A stretch of DNA of 64,000 nucleotides from Streptomyces beihaiensis (GTDB lineage Bacteria; Actinomycetota; Actinomycetes; Streptomycetales; Streptomycetaceae), in NCBI RefSeq assembly GCF_026274175.1, contig NZ_JAPHNL010000321.1, positions 1 to 64,000 of the forward strand, written 5' to 3'. Positions 1-7,912 of this stretch are shown piece after piece. A program made the position numbers and the translations under genes. Positions within the stretch are counted from its first letter, which is position 1; each line of letters opens with the position of its first letter. Below the pieces are notes generated by a model, which was not told the DNA's origin, ran no database searches, and worked only from the letters and a program-made list of their open reading frames with translations.

Positions 1-2
1 CG

Positions 3-80
3 GGCCTCCGCCCGGCCGCCCCACTGGCGGTCCTCCTCACCGTACGAGCCCTGACCTCTCGGGGCGCCGCGGGATTCTGA
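3..80 (+). CDS. C-terminal tail of an unidentified protein (5' end outside window)
   Basis: An open frame enters from the left edge and stops at TGA 78-80. The 25 visible residues are hydrophobic and arginine-rich, and nearly every codon ends in G or C, as in real Streptomyces genes. That fits the end of a membrane protein, but the fragment is too short to name a family. Confidence 0.3.
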   Translation, partial: GLRPAAPLAVLLTVRALTSRGAAGF

Positions 81-568
81 GGGCGACGCGGTGGTGCCTC
101 GCGGTGCCGCGCGGCGGCCCGGTGATCCGGACGCTCCGCGGCGTGCGGCGGCACGCCCGCCGCCCTGCGGCGGCTTGCGACGGTGCTCGCTCATCGAACG
201 ACTACTCCTCGGGCAGGCGCGGCCTCGCGCGCCTGGAAACGGCGGCAGGTTTCCGGTCCCCCCGACGTGCGGATCCGTCCCCCTCGGTCTTCATCCGCAC
301 TGCACCAGGGACCACGACGTCCACGGACGTCACTTGGTTCCCGGCGGTCTGCATGACCGACAGACTACGCACCGTCAAAACCCGCCTAGGGCCGAAGTTC
401 ACCCCAAAACAGGCAACTTGTTTCCTACGAATCGGTGATGTGACGCCGTTCACGATCTCTCCTCTTGTCGCATCCGGAGGGTCGTTCTATCGTCGAGATG
501 TATCGAGCCGATACATCAGCACGACATAAAGAGTCGATACACGGACTCGCGACAGTGAGGAGGCGACC
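81..568. other. Intergenic region upstream of the PadR gene
   Basis: No convincing gene lies here; the short overlapping frames lack a ribosome site and family signatures. The stretch contains a perfect inverted repeat at 316-331 (GACGTCC / GGACGTC, two-base centre) and, near its right end, the PadR-type operator described separately. Base composition drops noticeably around 340-540, as expected for a promoter region. Confidence 0.5.
498..516. promoter_or_regulatory. Putative PadR operator (inverted repeat)
   Basis: The perfect inverted repeat ATGTATC-GAGCC-GATACAT ends 52 bases before the PadR start codon. PadR proteins typically bind ATGT...ACAT dyads and repress their own promoter, so autoregulation is the simplest reading. 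Binding itself is inferred. Confidence 0.55.
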
Positions 569-1249
569 ATGAGCCGGCGGTCCGGCATCCTTGAGTTCGC
601 CGTACTCGGACTGCTCCGCGAGTCCCCGATGCACGGCTATGAGCTGCGCAAACGACTCAACACATCACTTGGGGTGTTCCGTGCTTTCAGCTACGGAACG
701 CTGTACCCCTGCCTCAAGACGCTGGTCACCAACGGCTGGCTGATCGAGGAATCGAGCGCCGGCCCCGCCGGCGCCCCCGCCGCCCCGCTCTCGGGCCGTC
801 GCGCCAAGATCGTCTATCGGTTGACGGCCGAAGGTAAGGAGCACTTCGAGGACCTGCTCTCGCAGACCGGTCCCGATGCGTACGAGGACGAGCACTTCGC
901 CGCGCGCTTCGCCTTCTTCGGACAGACATCGCGCGACGTGCGAATGCGCGTCCTCGAGGGCCGTCGCAGCCGCCTGGAGGAGCGCCTCGAGAAGATGCGC
1001 CTCTCCTTCGCCCGCACCCGGGAGCGCCTCGACGACTACACGCTGGAGCTGCAGCGGCACGGCATGGAGTCCGTGGAGCGCGAAGTGCGCTGGCTGAACG
1101 AGCTCATCGAGAGTGAGCGAGCGGGCCGTGACCAACGGCGGCCCGACCCGGAGGGCGCGGCTCAGCAGGACACATCTGGAGAGACGGGCGGCCTGCCCCG
1201 GAACCGGGACAGCACCCGGCCGGATCCGTCCGACGACACCGCCACGTGA
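569..1249 (+). CDS. PadR family transcriptional regulator
   Basis: The 226-residue protein has an N-terminal winged helix typical of PadR: residues 5-60 run from the [11 protein letters not shown] helix through [10 protein letters not shown] to a [11 protein letters not shown] recognition segment. A long C-terminal helical region (about 110-180) matches the PadR dimerisation domain, followed by a disordered polar tail. GAGGAGG sits seven bases before the ATG. The gene lies just upstream of inositol-phosphate synthase (44-base gap) and is probably co-transcribed with it, suggesting local control of inositol synthesis. An ATGT...ACAT dyad upstream suggests autorepression. The family is clear; the ligand is unknown. 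Confidence 0.9.
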   Translation: MSRRSGILEFAVLGLLRESPMHGYELRKRLNTSLGVFRAFSYGTLYPCLKTLVTNGWLIEESSAGPAGAPAAPLSGRRAKIVYRLTAEGKEHFEDLLSQTGPDAYEDEHFAARFAFFGQTSRDVRMRVLEGRRSRLEERLEKMRLSFARTRERLDDYTLELQRHGMESVEREVRWLNELIESERAGRDQRRPDPEGAAQQDTSGETGGLPRNRDSTRPDPSDDTAT

Positions 1250-1293
1250 GGCCCGGTCAGGGCTTCACCGAGTACACACAGGGAGCAACCGGA

Positions 1294-2376
1294 ATGGGTT
1301 CGGTTCGCGTAGCCATCGTCGGCGTGGGCAACTGCGCCGCCTCGCTGGTCCAGGGCGTCGAGTTCTACAAGGACGCGTCGCCGGAGGCCAAGGTCCCCGG
1401 CCTGATGCACGTCCAGTTCGGCGACTACCACGTCGGCGACGTCGAGTTCGTCGCCGCCTTCGACGTCGACGCGAAGAAGGTCGGCCTCGACCTCGCGGAC
1501 GCCATCGGCGCCTCCGAGAACAACACCATCAAGATCTGCGACGTCCCGAACAAGGGCGTCCAGGTCCAGCGCGGCCACACCCTCGACGGCCTGGGCAAGT
1601 ACTACCGCGAGACGATCGAGGAGTCCTCCGAGGCGCCCGTCGACGTCGTCCAGGTCCTCAAGGACAAGCAGGTCGACGTTCTCGTCTGCTACCTGCCCGT
1701 GGGCTCCGAGGACGCCGCCAAGTTCTACGCGCAGTGCGCCATCGACGCCAAGGTCGCGTTCGTCAACGCTCTTCCGGTCTTCATCGCCGGTACCAAGGAG
1801 TGGGCGGACAAGTTCACCGAGGCGGGCGTCCCGATCGTCGGCGACGACATCAAGTCCCAGGTCGGCGCCACCATCACCCACCGCGTGATGGCCAAGCTGT
1901 TCGAGGACCGCGGTGTCCGTCTCGAGCGCACCATGCAGCTCAACGTCGGCGGCAACATGGACTTCAAGAACATGCTTGAGCGCGACCGCCTCGAGTCGAA
2001 GAAGATCTCCAAGACGCAGGCCGTCACCTCCCAGATCCGTGACCGCGAGCTGGGCGAGAAGAACGTCCACATCGGCCCGTCCGACTACGTCGCGTGGCTC
2101 GACGACCGCAAGTGGGCGTACGTCCGCCTTGAGGGCCGCGCCTTCGGTGAGGTTCCGCTGAACCTGGAGTACAAGCTCGAGGTCTGGGACTCCCCGAACT
2201 CCGCGGGTGTCATCATCGACGCCCTGCGCGCCGCGAAGATCGCCAAGGACCGCGGCATCGGCGGTCCGATCCTCTCCGCCTCCTCGTACTTCATGAAGTC
2301 CCCGCCGGTGCAGTACTTCGACGACGAGGCCTTCGACAACGTCGAGAAGTTCATCAAGGGCGAAGTCGAGCGCTGA
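1294..2376 (+). CDS. ino1: Inositol-3-phosphate synthase (actinobacterial type)
   Basis: The 360-residue NAD-dependent enzyme converts glucose-6-phosphate to 1L-myo-inositol-1-phosphate, the first step toward phosphatidylinositol and mycothiol in actinomycetes. The N-terminal [16 protein letters not shown] dinucleotide-binding loop is followed by the family's conserved [12 protein letters not shown] segment around residue 215 and a K-x-S-K-T region typical of the active site. I chose ATG 1294, which follows GGAG and opens directly with the Rossmann fold; an in-frame start at 1246 would add 16 unconserved residues and overlap padR. A strong hairpin follows the gene. Confidence 0.93.
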   Translation: MGSVRVAIVGVGNCAASLVQGVEFYKDASPEAKVPGLMHVQFGDYHVGDVEFVAAFDVDAKKVGLDLADAIGASENNTIKICDVPNKGVQVQRGHTLDGLGKYYRETIEESSEAPVDVVQVLKDKQVDVLVCYLPVGSEDAAKFYAQCAIDAKVAFVNALPVFIAGTKEWADKFTEAGVPIVGDDIKSQVGATITHRVMAKLFEDRGVRLERTMQLNVGGNMDFKNMLERDRLESKKISKTQAVTSQIRDRELGEKNVHIGPSDYVAWLDDRKWAYVRLEGRAFGEVPLNLEYKLEVWDSPNSAGVIIDALRAAKIAKDRGIGGPILSASSYFMKSPPVQYFDDEAFDNVEKFIKGEVER

Positions 2377-2416
2377 CCGGAGACCGGGCGCGCGCCGCGC
2401 GCCTGCCCCCGAGACC

Positions 2417-2434
2417 GTGTTTCACGTGAAACAC
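2417..2434. promoter_or_regulatory. parS site 1 (ParB-binding palindrome)
   Basis: The 14-bp core GTTTCACGTGAAAC at 2419-2432 is the Streptomyces parS consensus and here extends to an 18-bp perfect palindrome. It lies between ino1 and the MFS gene. Confidence 0.9.
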
Positions 2435-2456
2435 AGCTCGCCGCCGGACCGGTCGA

Positions 2457-2494
2457 GGCCCCTCGGAACGCACACGTCGTGCGACCGAGGGGCC
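2457..2494 (+). terminator. Hairpin terminator after ino1
   Basis: A 10-bp perfect stem (GGCCCCTCGG / CCGAGGGGCC) encloses a second inner stem CGCAC/GTGCG. There is no U-tract, as is usual in Streptomyces. Confidence 0.6.
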
Positions 2495-2519
2495 CGTCGC
2501 ATATGTGAGGCTGTGGCCC

Positions 2520-3776
2520 ATGGCTGTCGTCCGTGACCTGCGCGTCCTTCTGCGTCTACGCGACTTCCGGCGCCTGCTCGCGGTACGGCTGCTCTCGCAG
2601 GGGGCGGACGGCGTGTACCAGGTCGCACTCGCCACGTACGTCGTGTTCTCCCCGGAGAACCAGACCTCCCCCGCAGCGGTTGCCACGGCCATGGCAGTGC
2701 TGCTGCTTCCGTACTCGCTCGTGGGCCCGTTCGCGGGTGTGCTGCTGGATCACTGGCGCCGTCGGCAGGTCTTCGTCTACGGAAATCTCCTCCGGGCGCT
2801 CCTCGCCTCCGGCACGGCCGTGCTCATGGTGACCGACGTTCCGAAGTGGCTCTTCTACGTCTCGGCGCTCTGCGTCACCGCGGTCAATCGCTTCGTTCTG
2901 GCCGGGCTGTCGGCCGCGCTGCCCCGCGTCGTCGACACGGACCGGCTGGTCATCGCCAACTCCCTCTCACCCACCGCGGGAACGCTCGCCGCGACCGCGG
3001 GCGGCGGACTCGCCTTCGTCGTACGCCTGGTCGGCTCGGACTCGGACGCGACGGTCGTACTCCTCGGCGCGATCGTCTATCTGTGCGCCTCACTCTCGGC
3101 GCTCCGCTTGGACGTACAACTGCTGGGACCGGACCCCAAGCTGGCCCGCCCCGAGCTGCGTTCCGCTGTGGCAGGAACCGTGCGCGGCCTGCTCTCCGGA
3201 GTGCGGCATCTCGCCTCCCGACCGCGCGCCGCCCGCGCACTCGGCGCCATGACACTCATGCGGTTCTGCTACGGAGCTCTGCTCGTCATGGTGCTCATGC
3301 TCTGTCGCTACGCCTGGTCGTCCTCCGAGTCCCGGGGGCTCGCCTTGCTCGGCCTCGCTGTGGGCATCTCCGGCGCCGGATTCTTCGCCGCGGCCGTGGT
3401 GACGCCAGCGGCCGCGGGACGGTTCGGCCCTGACGGCTGGATCGTGGTCTGTGCCGCCGTCGCCGCGCTGCTCGAACCCGCGCTGGGGCTCCCCTTCGAA
3501 CCGGGACCGATGCTGGTGGCCGCGTTCGTCCTCGGGCTGACCACACAAGGCGCCAAGATCTCCACCGACACCGTCGTGCAGTCGTCCGTCGAGGACGGCT
3601 TTCGCGGCCGGATCTTCTCTGTCTACGACGTCCTCTTCAACGTCTCTTTCGTCGGCGCGGCCGGAGTGGCGGCGCTGATGCTGCCGCCGGACGGCCGGTC
3701 GGTACCGCTCGTGATCCTTGTGGCGGCCGTCTACGCCATGGTGGCCCTGGCGATGCGCCGCCGACGTTTCACGTGA
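2520..3776 (+). CDS. MFS family transporter
   Basis: The 418-residue membrane protein has about 12 hydrophobic helices. It shows MFS features such as the short basic loop after helix 2 (DHWRRRQVFVYGN) and a long cytoplasmic loop in the middle. The C-terminal half carries a FRGRIFSVYDVLFNVSF segment common in DHA-like permeases. ATG 2520 is preceded by GTGAGG nine bases upstream; the in-frame GTG at 2505 is that ribosome site itself. The substrate cannot be told. The stop codon (3774-3776) lies inside parS site 2, so the chromosome-partition site and the gene end share bases. Confidence 0.8.
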   Translation: MAVVRDLRVLLRLRDFRRLLAVRLLSQGADGVYQVALATYVVFSPENQTSPAAVATAMAVLLLPYSLVGPFAGVLLDHWRRRQVFVYGNLLRALLASGTAVLMVTDVPKWLFYVSALCVTAVNRFVLAGLSAALPRVVDTDRLVIANSLSPTAGTLAATAGGGLAFVVRLVGSDSDATVVLLGAIVYLCASLSALRLDVQLLGPDPKLARPELRSAVAGTVRGLLSGVRHLASRPRAARALGAMTLMRFCYGALLVMVLMLCRYAWSSSESRGLALLGLAVGISGAGFFAAAVVTPAAAGRFGPDGWIVVCAAVAALLEPALGLPFEPGPMLVAAFVLGLTTQGAKISTDTVVQSSVEDGFRGRIFSVYDVLFNVSFVGAAGVAALMLPPDGRSVPLVILVAAVYAMVALAMRRRRFT

Positions 3777-3779
3777 AAC
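3766..3779. promoter_or_regulatory. parS site 2
   Basis: A perfect GTTTCACGTGAAAC overlaps the last codon and TGA stop of the MFS gene. Confidence 0.9.
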
Positions 3780-3792
3780 ACCGAGCGCTGGT

Positions 3793-3840
3793 ACGACGTC
3801 GGGGTGCTTGTTTCACGTGAAACAAGCACCCCGACGTCGT
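3793..3840. terminator. 48-bp perfect palindrome with parS at its centre
   Basis: The left arm 3793-3816 and right arm 3817-3840 are exact reverse complements with no loop bases. The middle 14 bp (3810-3823) are the parS core. It lies between the convergent MFS gene and pcnA, so it can act as a bidirectional terminator in RNA and as parS site 3 in DNA. Confidence 0.8.
3810..3823. promoter_or_regulatory. parS site 3
   Basis: A perfect GTTTCACGTGAAAC, centred in the 48-bp palindrome and 44 bp from parS site 2. Confidence 0.9.
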
Positions 3841-3860
3841 CCTCCGTCACCGCCGAGCCC

Positions 3861-5333
3861 TTATTCCTGAGCCCGCTCGGCCCACCACTCCTTGAGAGCC
3901 GCCACCGCCGCGTCGTGCCCCATCGGCCCGTTCTCCAGGCGCAGTTCGAGCAAGAACTTGTATGCCTGGCCGATCACCGGGCCGGGCCCGACACCCAGGA
4001 TCTCCATAATCTGGTTGCCGTCGAGGTCCGGGCGGATCGAGTCGAGCTGTTCCCGCTCCTGAAGCTGCGCGATGCGCTCCTCAAGCCCGTCGTAGGCCCG
4101 GGACAGCGCGTTCGCCTTCCGCTTGTTCCGGGTGGTGCAGTCCGAGCGAGTCAGTTTGTGCAGACGATCGAGGAGCGGTCCGGCGTCACGTACATAACGG
4201 CGCACCGCCGAGTCCGTCCACTCGCCGTTGCCGTACCCGTGGAAGCGCAGGTGCAGCTCGACGAGGCGGGAGACGTCCTTCACGAGCTCGTTCGAGTACT
4301 TGAGGGCGGCCATGCGCTTCTTCGTCATCTTCGCGCCGACCACCTCGTGGTGGTGGAAGGAGACCCGACCGTCCTTCTCGAAGCGGCGCGTGCGGGGCTT
4401 GCCGATGTCGTGCAGCAGCGCCGACAGCCGCAGCGTCAGATCGGGGCCGTCCGTCTCCAGTGCCATCGCCTGCTCAAGAACGATCAAGGTGTGGTCGTAG
4501 ACATCCTTGTGCCGATGGTGCTCGTCACGCTCCAGGCGCAGCGCGGGCAGCTCGGGCAGGACGTGGTCGGCGAGGCCGGTGTCGACCAGAAGAGTCAGCC
4601 CCTTGCGCGGGTGAGTGGACAGGATCAGCTTGTTCAGCTCGTCCCTGACCCGCTCCGCCGAGACGATCTCGATACGCCCGGCCATCGACGTCATCGCCTC
4701 GATGACCTCGGGCGCCACGTCGAAGTCGAGCTGAGCGGCGAACCGGGCCGCCCGCATCATGCGCAGCGGGTCGTCCGAGAAGGAGTCCTCGGGCGTGCCC
4801 GGTGTGCGCAGAACACGCGCCGACAGGTCCTCCAGGCCCCCGTGCGGGTCGATGAAGTCCTTCTCCGGCAGCGCCACAGCCATCGCGTTGACGGTGAAGT
4901 CGCGGCGGACGAGGTCCTCCTCGATCGAGTGCCCGTAGGCCACCTCCGGCTTGCGCGACGTGCGGTCGTACGCCTCGGAGCGGTAGGTGGTGATCTCGAT
5001 CTGGAAGGTCTGCTCCGTGTCGCCGCTGCGGCCGTGCTTCTGGCAGCCGACCGTGCCGAACGCGATCCCGACCTCCCACACCGCGTCGGCCCACGGGCGG
5101 ACGATCTTCAGGACGTCATCGGGCCTGGCGTCGGTGGTGAAGTCGAGATCGTTACCGAGTCGGCCGAGCAGTGCGTCCCGCACAGACCCTCCGACCAGGG
5201 CGAGAGAGAACCCGGCCTCCTGGAATCGGCGCGCGAGGTCGTCCGCGACGGGCGAGACCCGCAGCAGCTCGCTCACCGCGCGTCGCTGCACCTGGCTCAG
5301 GTCACTGGAATTGTCTTCATGGGCGTTCGGCAC
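3861..5333 (-). CDS. pcnA: CCA tRNA nucleotidyltransferase
   Basis: The 490-residue enzyme adds or repairs the 3' CCA of tRNAs. The N-terminal class II nucleotidyltransferase head has LVGGSVRDALLG and the metal-binding NDLDFTTDARP around residues 45-75. The RRDFTVNAMA segment follows near 150. A C-terminal HD domain contains LLHDIGKP. The long ORF extends to 5411, but the GTG at 5331-5333 begins the conserved region (MPNAHED...), and the extra 26 residues look like translated leader. It diverges from the DUF6049 gene, the same arrangement as in mycobacteria (pcnA facing the murJ block). Confidence 0.9.
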   Translation of the reverse strand: MPNAHEDNSSDLSQVQRRAVSELLRVSPVADDLARRFQEAGFSLALVGGSVRDALLGRLGNDLDFTTDARPDDVLKIVRPWADAVWEVGIAFGTVGCQKHGRSGDTEQTFQIEITTYRSEAYDRTSRKPEVAYGHSIEEDLVRRDFTVNAMAVALPEKDFIDPHGGLEDLSARVLRTPGTPEDSFSDDPLRMMRAARFAAQLDFDVAPEVIEAMTSMAGRIEIVSAERVRDELNKLILSTHPRKGLTLLVDTGLADHVLPELPALRLERDEHHRHKDVYDHTLIVLEQAMALETDGPDLTLRLSALLHDIGKPRTRRFEKDGRVSFHHHEVVGAKMTKKRMAALKYSNELVKDVSRLVELHLRFHGYGNGEWTDSAVRRYVRDAGPLLDRLHKLTRSDCTTRNKRKANALSRAYDGLEERIAQLQEREQLDSIRPDLDGNQIMEILGVGPGPVIGQAYKFLLELRLENGPMGHDAAVAALKEWWAERAQE

Positions 5334-5539
5334 AACAGGACAGGGTACGTGGCCCGGGCCGCCGGAACCGAACCGTGCGCGGGGCCGTCCCCCTCCATAC
5401 GGAACACACACGGGCGCAGCACCTCTACCCTGTCTCCACGATCAAGTGGAGCGGACCGCGGCACTCGGTCACAGAGCTCCTCGTTACCATGCGTGGACAC
5501 ATCTGCGACCACTGACGACGACGAGGAACGGACGAGCGC

Positions 5540-7867
5540 GTGGCCCAGGCGGCAGACCTTCCAGGGGCGAGTCCCTCACCTGCCCGCCGGTTGCTGCGGC
5601 GCACGGGGGCTCTGCTCGCCACAGCGCCGCTTCTGGCGACACTGCCATTGCTCACGGGCGCGTACCCGGCCGACGCGGCAGCCACCGGCACGAGCACGGT
5701 GGAAGTCGACGTGAACTCGCTCTCACCGAACGTCCCCCGCGACAGCGACACCATCAAGATCACCGGTACGGTCACCAACAAGGGCCACCAGACCGTCACC
5801 GACGCCCACGTGGGTCTGCGGGTCGGCGTCTCCTACACCAGCCGGTCGGCCATCGACACGGCAGCACGAAACAGCTCCGGCGGTGCCCCGGACGGCACCG
5901 AAGTGGCGAGCAAGTACGCCGAGAAGTTCGCCAAGCTCACCCCCGGCGTCCCACAGAACTTCACGCTCTCCGTTCCGGTCAAGGCGCTGCACCTCGGCGC
6001 CGACGGCGTCTACGAGCTCGGCGTCGGCCTCATGGGGCAGACGGCCGCCCAGCAGTACCAGCACACACTCGGAATCCAGCGGACGTTCCTGCCCTGGCAA
6101 CCGGACGGGGCCGACACCAAAACACGGACGACGGTCCTGTGGCCGCTGATCTCCCGCACGGCGCTCACCGCCGAAACGGGCACCGGCGAGCAGCAGACGC
6201 CCGTCTTCGACAACGACAACCTCGCCGAGGAGATCGGTCCGGGCGGCCGCCTCCAGCAGATGCTGGACCTCGGCCGAGACCTCGACGTCACGTGGGTGGT
6301 CGACCCCGACCTGCTGGCGTCGGTCGACGCGATGACAGAGGCGTACAAGGTCAAGGGCAAGGACGGAAGCCTCACCCCGGGCAAGCACCAGGCCGTCGCC
6401 AAGGAATGGCTGAACAAACTACAGAGGGCCGTGCGGGGCCAGAAGGTCGTCACACTGCCGTACGCCGATCCCGACCTGGCCTCGCTCGCCCACAGCGGCA
6501 CGAAGGTCGCCGGCTCCCTCGCGCACCTCAAGGACGCCACCGACGCCGCCACGCCGACCGTGGACACGATCCTCCACGCGAAGGCGGACACGTCCTATGC
6601 CTGGCCCGCCGAAGGCGCGCTCGACCCGGACATCGTCAAGGTCGCCACATCCGCGGGCGCCAGCAAGATCATCGCGCGCAGCGACACCTTCCGGGAGACC
6701 GGCAACCTCCCGTACACGCCGTCCGCAGCCCGCCCCATCGGTGGCGGCACGACGGCTGTCGTCGCCGACGCACGCCTGTCCACCGCGTTCGACGGCGACA
6801 TGACCCGGGCCGAGAACAGCACGCTCGCCGTACAGAGGTTCCTCGCCCAGAGCCTGGCGCTCAACCGGCAGACCACCCGAGAGCGCCACATCGTCGTGGC
6901 CCCGCAGCGCATGCCGTCCGTCAGCCAGGCCCAGGCACTGGCCACAGCCGTGCACGCGCTCCAGGGCGGCACCTGGTCGCGGGCCCAGACTCTCTCCGCC
7001 GCCGCCTCGGCCAAGCCTGACCCGGGCGCGGCCACGCGTGTCCCGTCGGCACACGCCTATCCGTCGTCCCTGCGCCGCCATGAACTGCACCGCTCGGCGT
7101 ACACGCAGATCCAGGACACCCAGCGTGGCCTGGAGACCTTCATGCGCGTCCTCACCTCGCCGTCGCGCGTGGTCACCCCCTTCGGACGAGCGATGGACCG
7201 TGAGCTGTCGACGTCGTGGCGCGGCGATGCCAAGACTGCCCGGGAGTTCCGGGACGGCGTGTCCGGCTATCTGTCCGGCCTCACCGAGCAAGTGGCGCTC
7301 ATCGACAAGTCCGAGGTGAAGCTCTCCGGGCGCAGCGCCACCATCCCGGTGTCGGTGCAGAACAACCTCTGGCAGGACGTCGACCACCTGGTGCTGCGGC
7401 TCACGTCGAACAACGGCACCCGCCTGAAGATCGGCGGCGGCCCGTACCAGGACCAGCCGGTGAAGATCGTCAGCGGGCACAGCCAGTCCGTGAAGTTCAC
7501 CACCTCCGCCAAGGCCACCGGTCCCGTCATCGTCCGCGCCCAGCTCTTCACCGAGGACGGGCAGCCCTACGGCAAGGCGGTCGCGTTCAAAGTCGATGTC
7601 ACCGAGATCACGCCGACCGTGATGCTCGTCGTCGCCGGTGGCGTCCTCCTGCTCGTCCTTGCCGGATTCCGCATGTACACCCAGCGCAAGCGCGCCGCCG
7701 CGGCGCGGGACACCGCAGGCCCGCAGGACGACACCGGCACCGTGCAGGCCGCCGCGCCGGAGCCCACCGCGCAGGTGGACGTTCCGAAGCAGGCGGGTGA
7801 CCCGACGGCTGACACCTCTGCGCAAAGCGCCGCCCCGTCGGGCACGAGTGAGAGAGTGGAGCGTTGA
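5540..7867 (+). CDS. DUF6049 family membrane-anchored protein
   Basis: The 775-residue protein has an N-terminal signal segment (LLATAPLLATLPLLTGAYPADAAA, residues ~26-50), a long extracellular region opening with an immunoglobulin-like TVTNKGHQTVTDAHVGL strand pattern, and a single C-terminal transmembrane helix (VMLVVAGGVLLLVLAGF, ~695-711) with a basic stop and a short cytoplasmic tail. It occupies the same position as Rv3909 next to the MurJ gene in mycobacteria, so a role in envelope assembly is likely but unproven. GTG 5540 follows GGAACGGACGAG. The function is unknown. Confidence 0.75.
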   Translation: MAQAADLPGASPSPARRLLRRTGALLATAPLLATLPLLTGAYPADAAATGTSTVEVDVNSLSPNVPRDSDTIKITGTVTNKGHQTVTDAHVGLRVGVSYTSRSAIDTAARNSSGGAPDGTEVASKYAEKFAKLTPGVPQNFTLSVPVKALHLGADGVYELGVGLMGQTAAQQYQHTLGIQRTFLPWQPDGADTKTRTTVLWPLISRTALTAETGTGEQQTPVFDNDNLAEEIGPGGRLQQMLDLGRDLDVTWVVDPDLLASVDAMTEAYKVKGKDGSLTPGKHQAVAKEWLNKLQRAVRGQKVVTLPYADPDLASLAHSGTKVAGSLAHLKDATDAATPTVDTILHAKADTSYAWPAEGALDPDIVKVATSAGASKIIARSDTFRETGNLPYTPSAARPIGGGTTAVVADARLSTAFDGDMTRAENSTLAVQRFLAQSLALNRQTTRERHIVVAPQRMPSVSQAQALATAVHALQGGTWSRAQTLSAAASAKPDPGAATRVPSAHAYPSSLRRHELHRSAYTQIQDTQRGLETFMRVLTSPSRVVTPFGRAMDRELSTSWRGDAKTAREFRDGVSGYLSGLTEQVALIDKSEVKLSGRSATIPVSVQNNLWQDVDHLVLRLTSNNGTRLKIGGGPYQDQPVKIVSGHSQSVKFTTSAKATGPVIVRAQLFTEDGQPYGKAVAFKVDVTEITPTVMLVVAGGVLLLVLAGFRMYTQRKRAAAARDTAGPQDDTGTVQAAAPEPTAQVDVPKQAGDPTADTSAQSAAPSGTSERVER

Positions 7868-7912
7868 GCGATGTCGTGGCCGGCCGGCCGGGGACGATGA
7901 GGTGGGGTAACC

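Noticed and set aside
91-529. Overlapping short frames left of padR
   Set aside because: No start context, no recognisable motifs, and they run through a promoter-like region.
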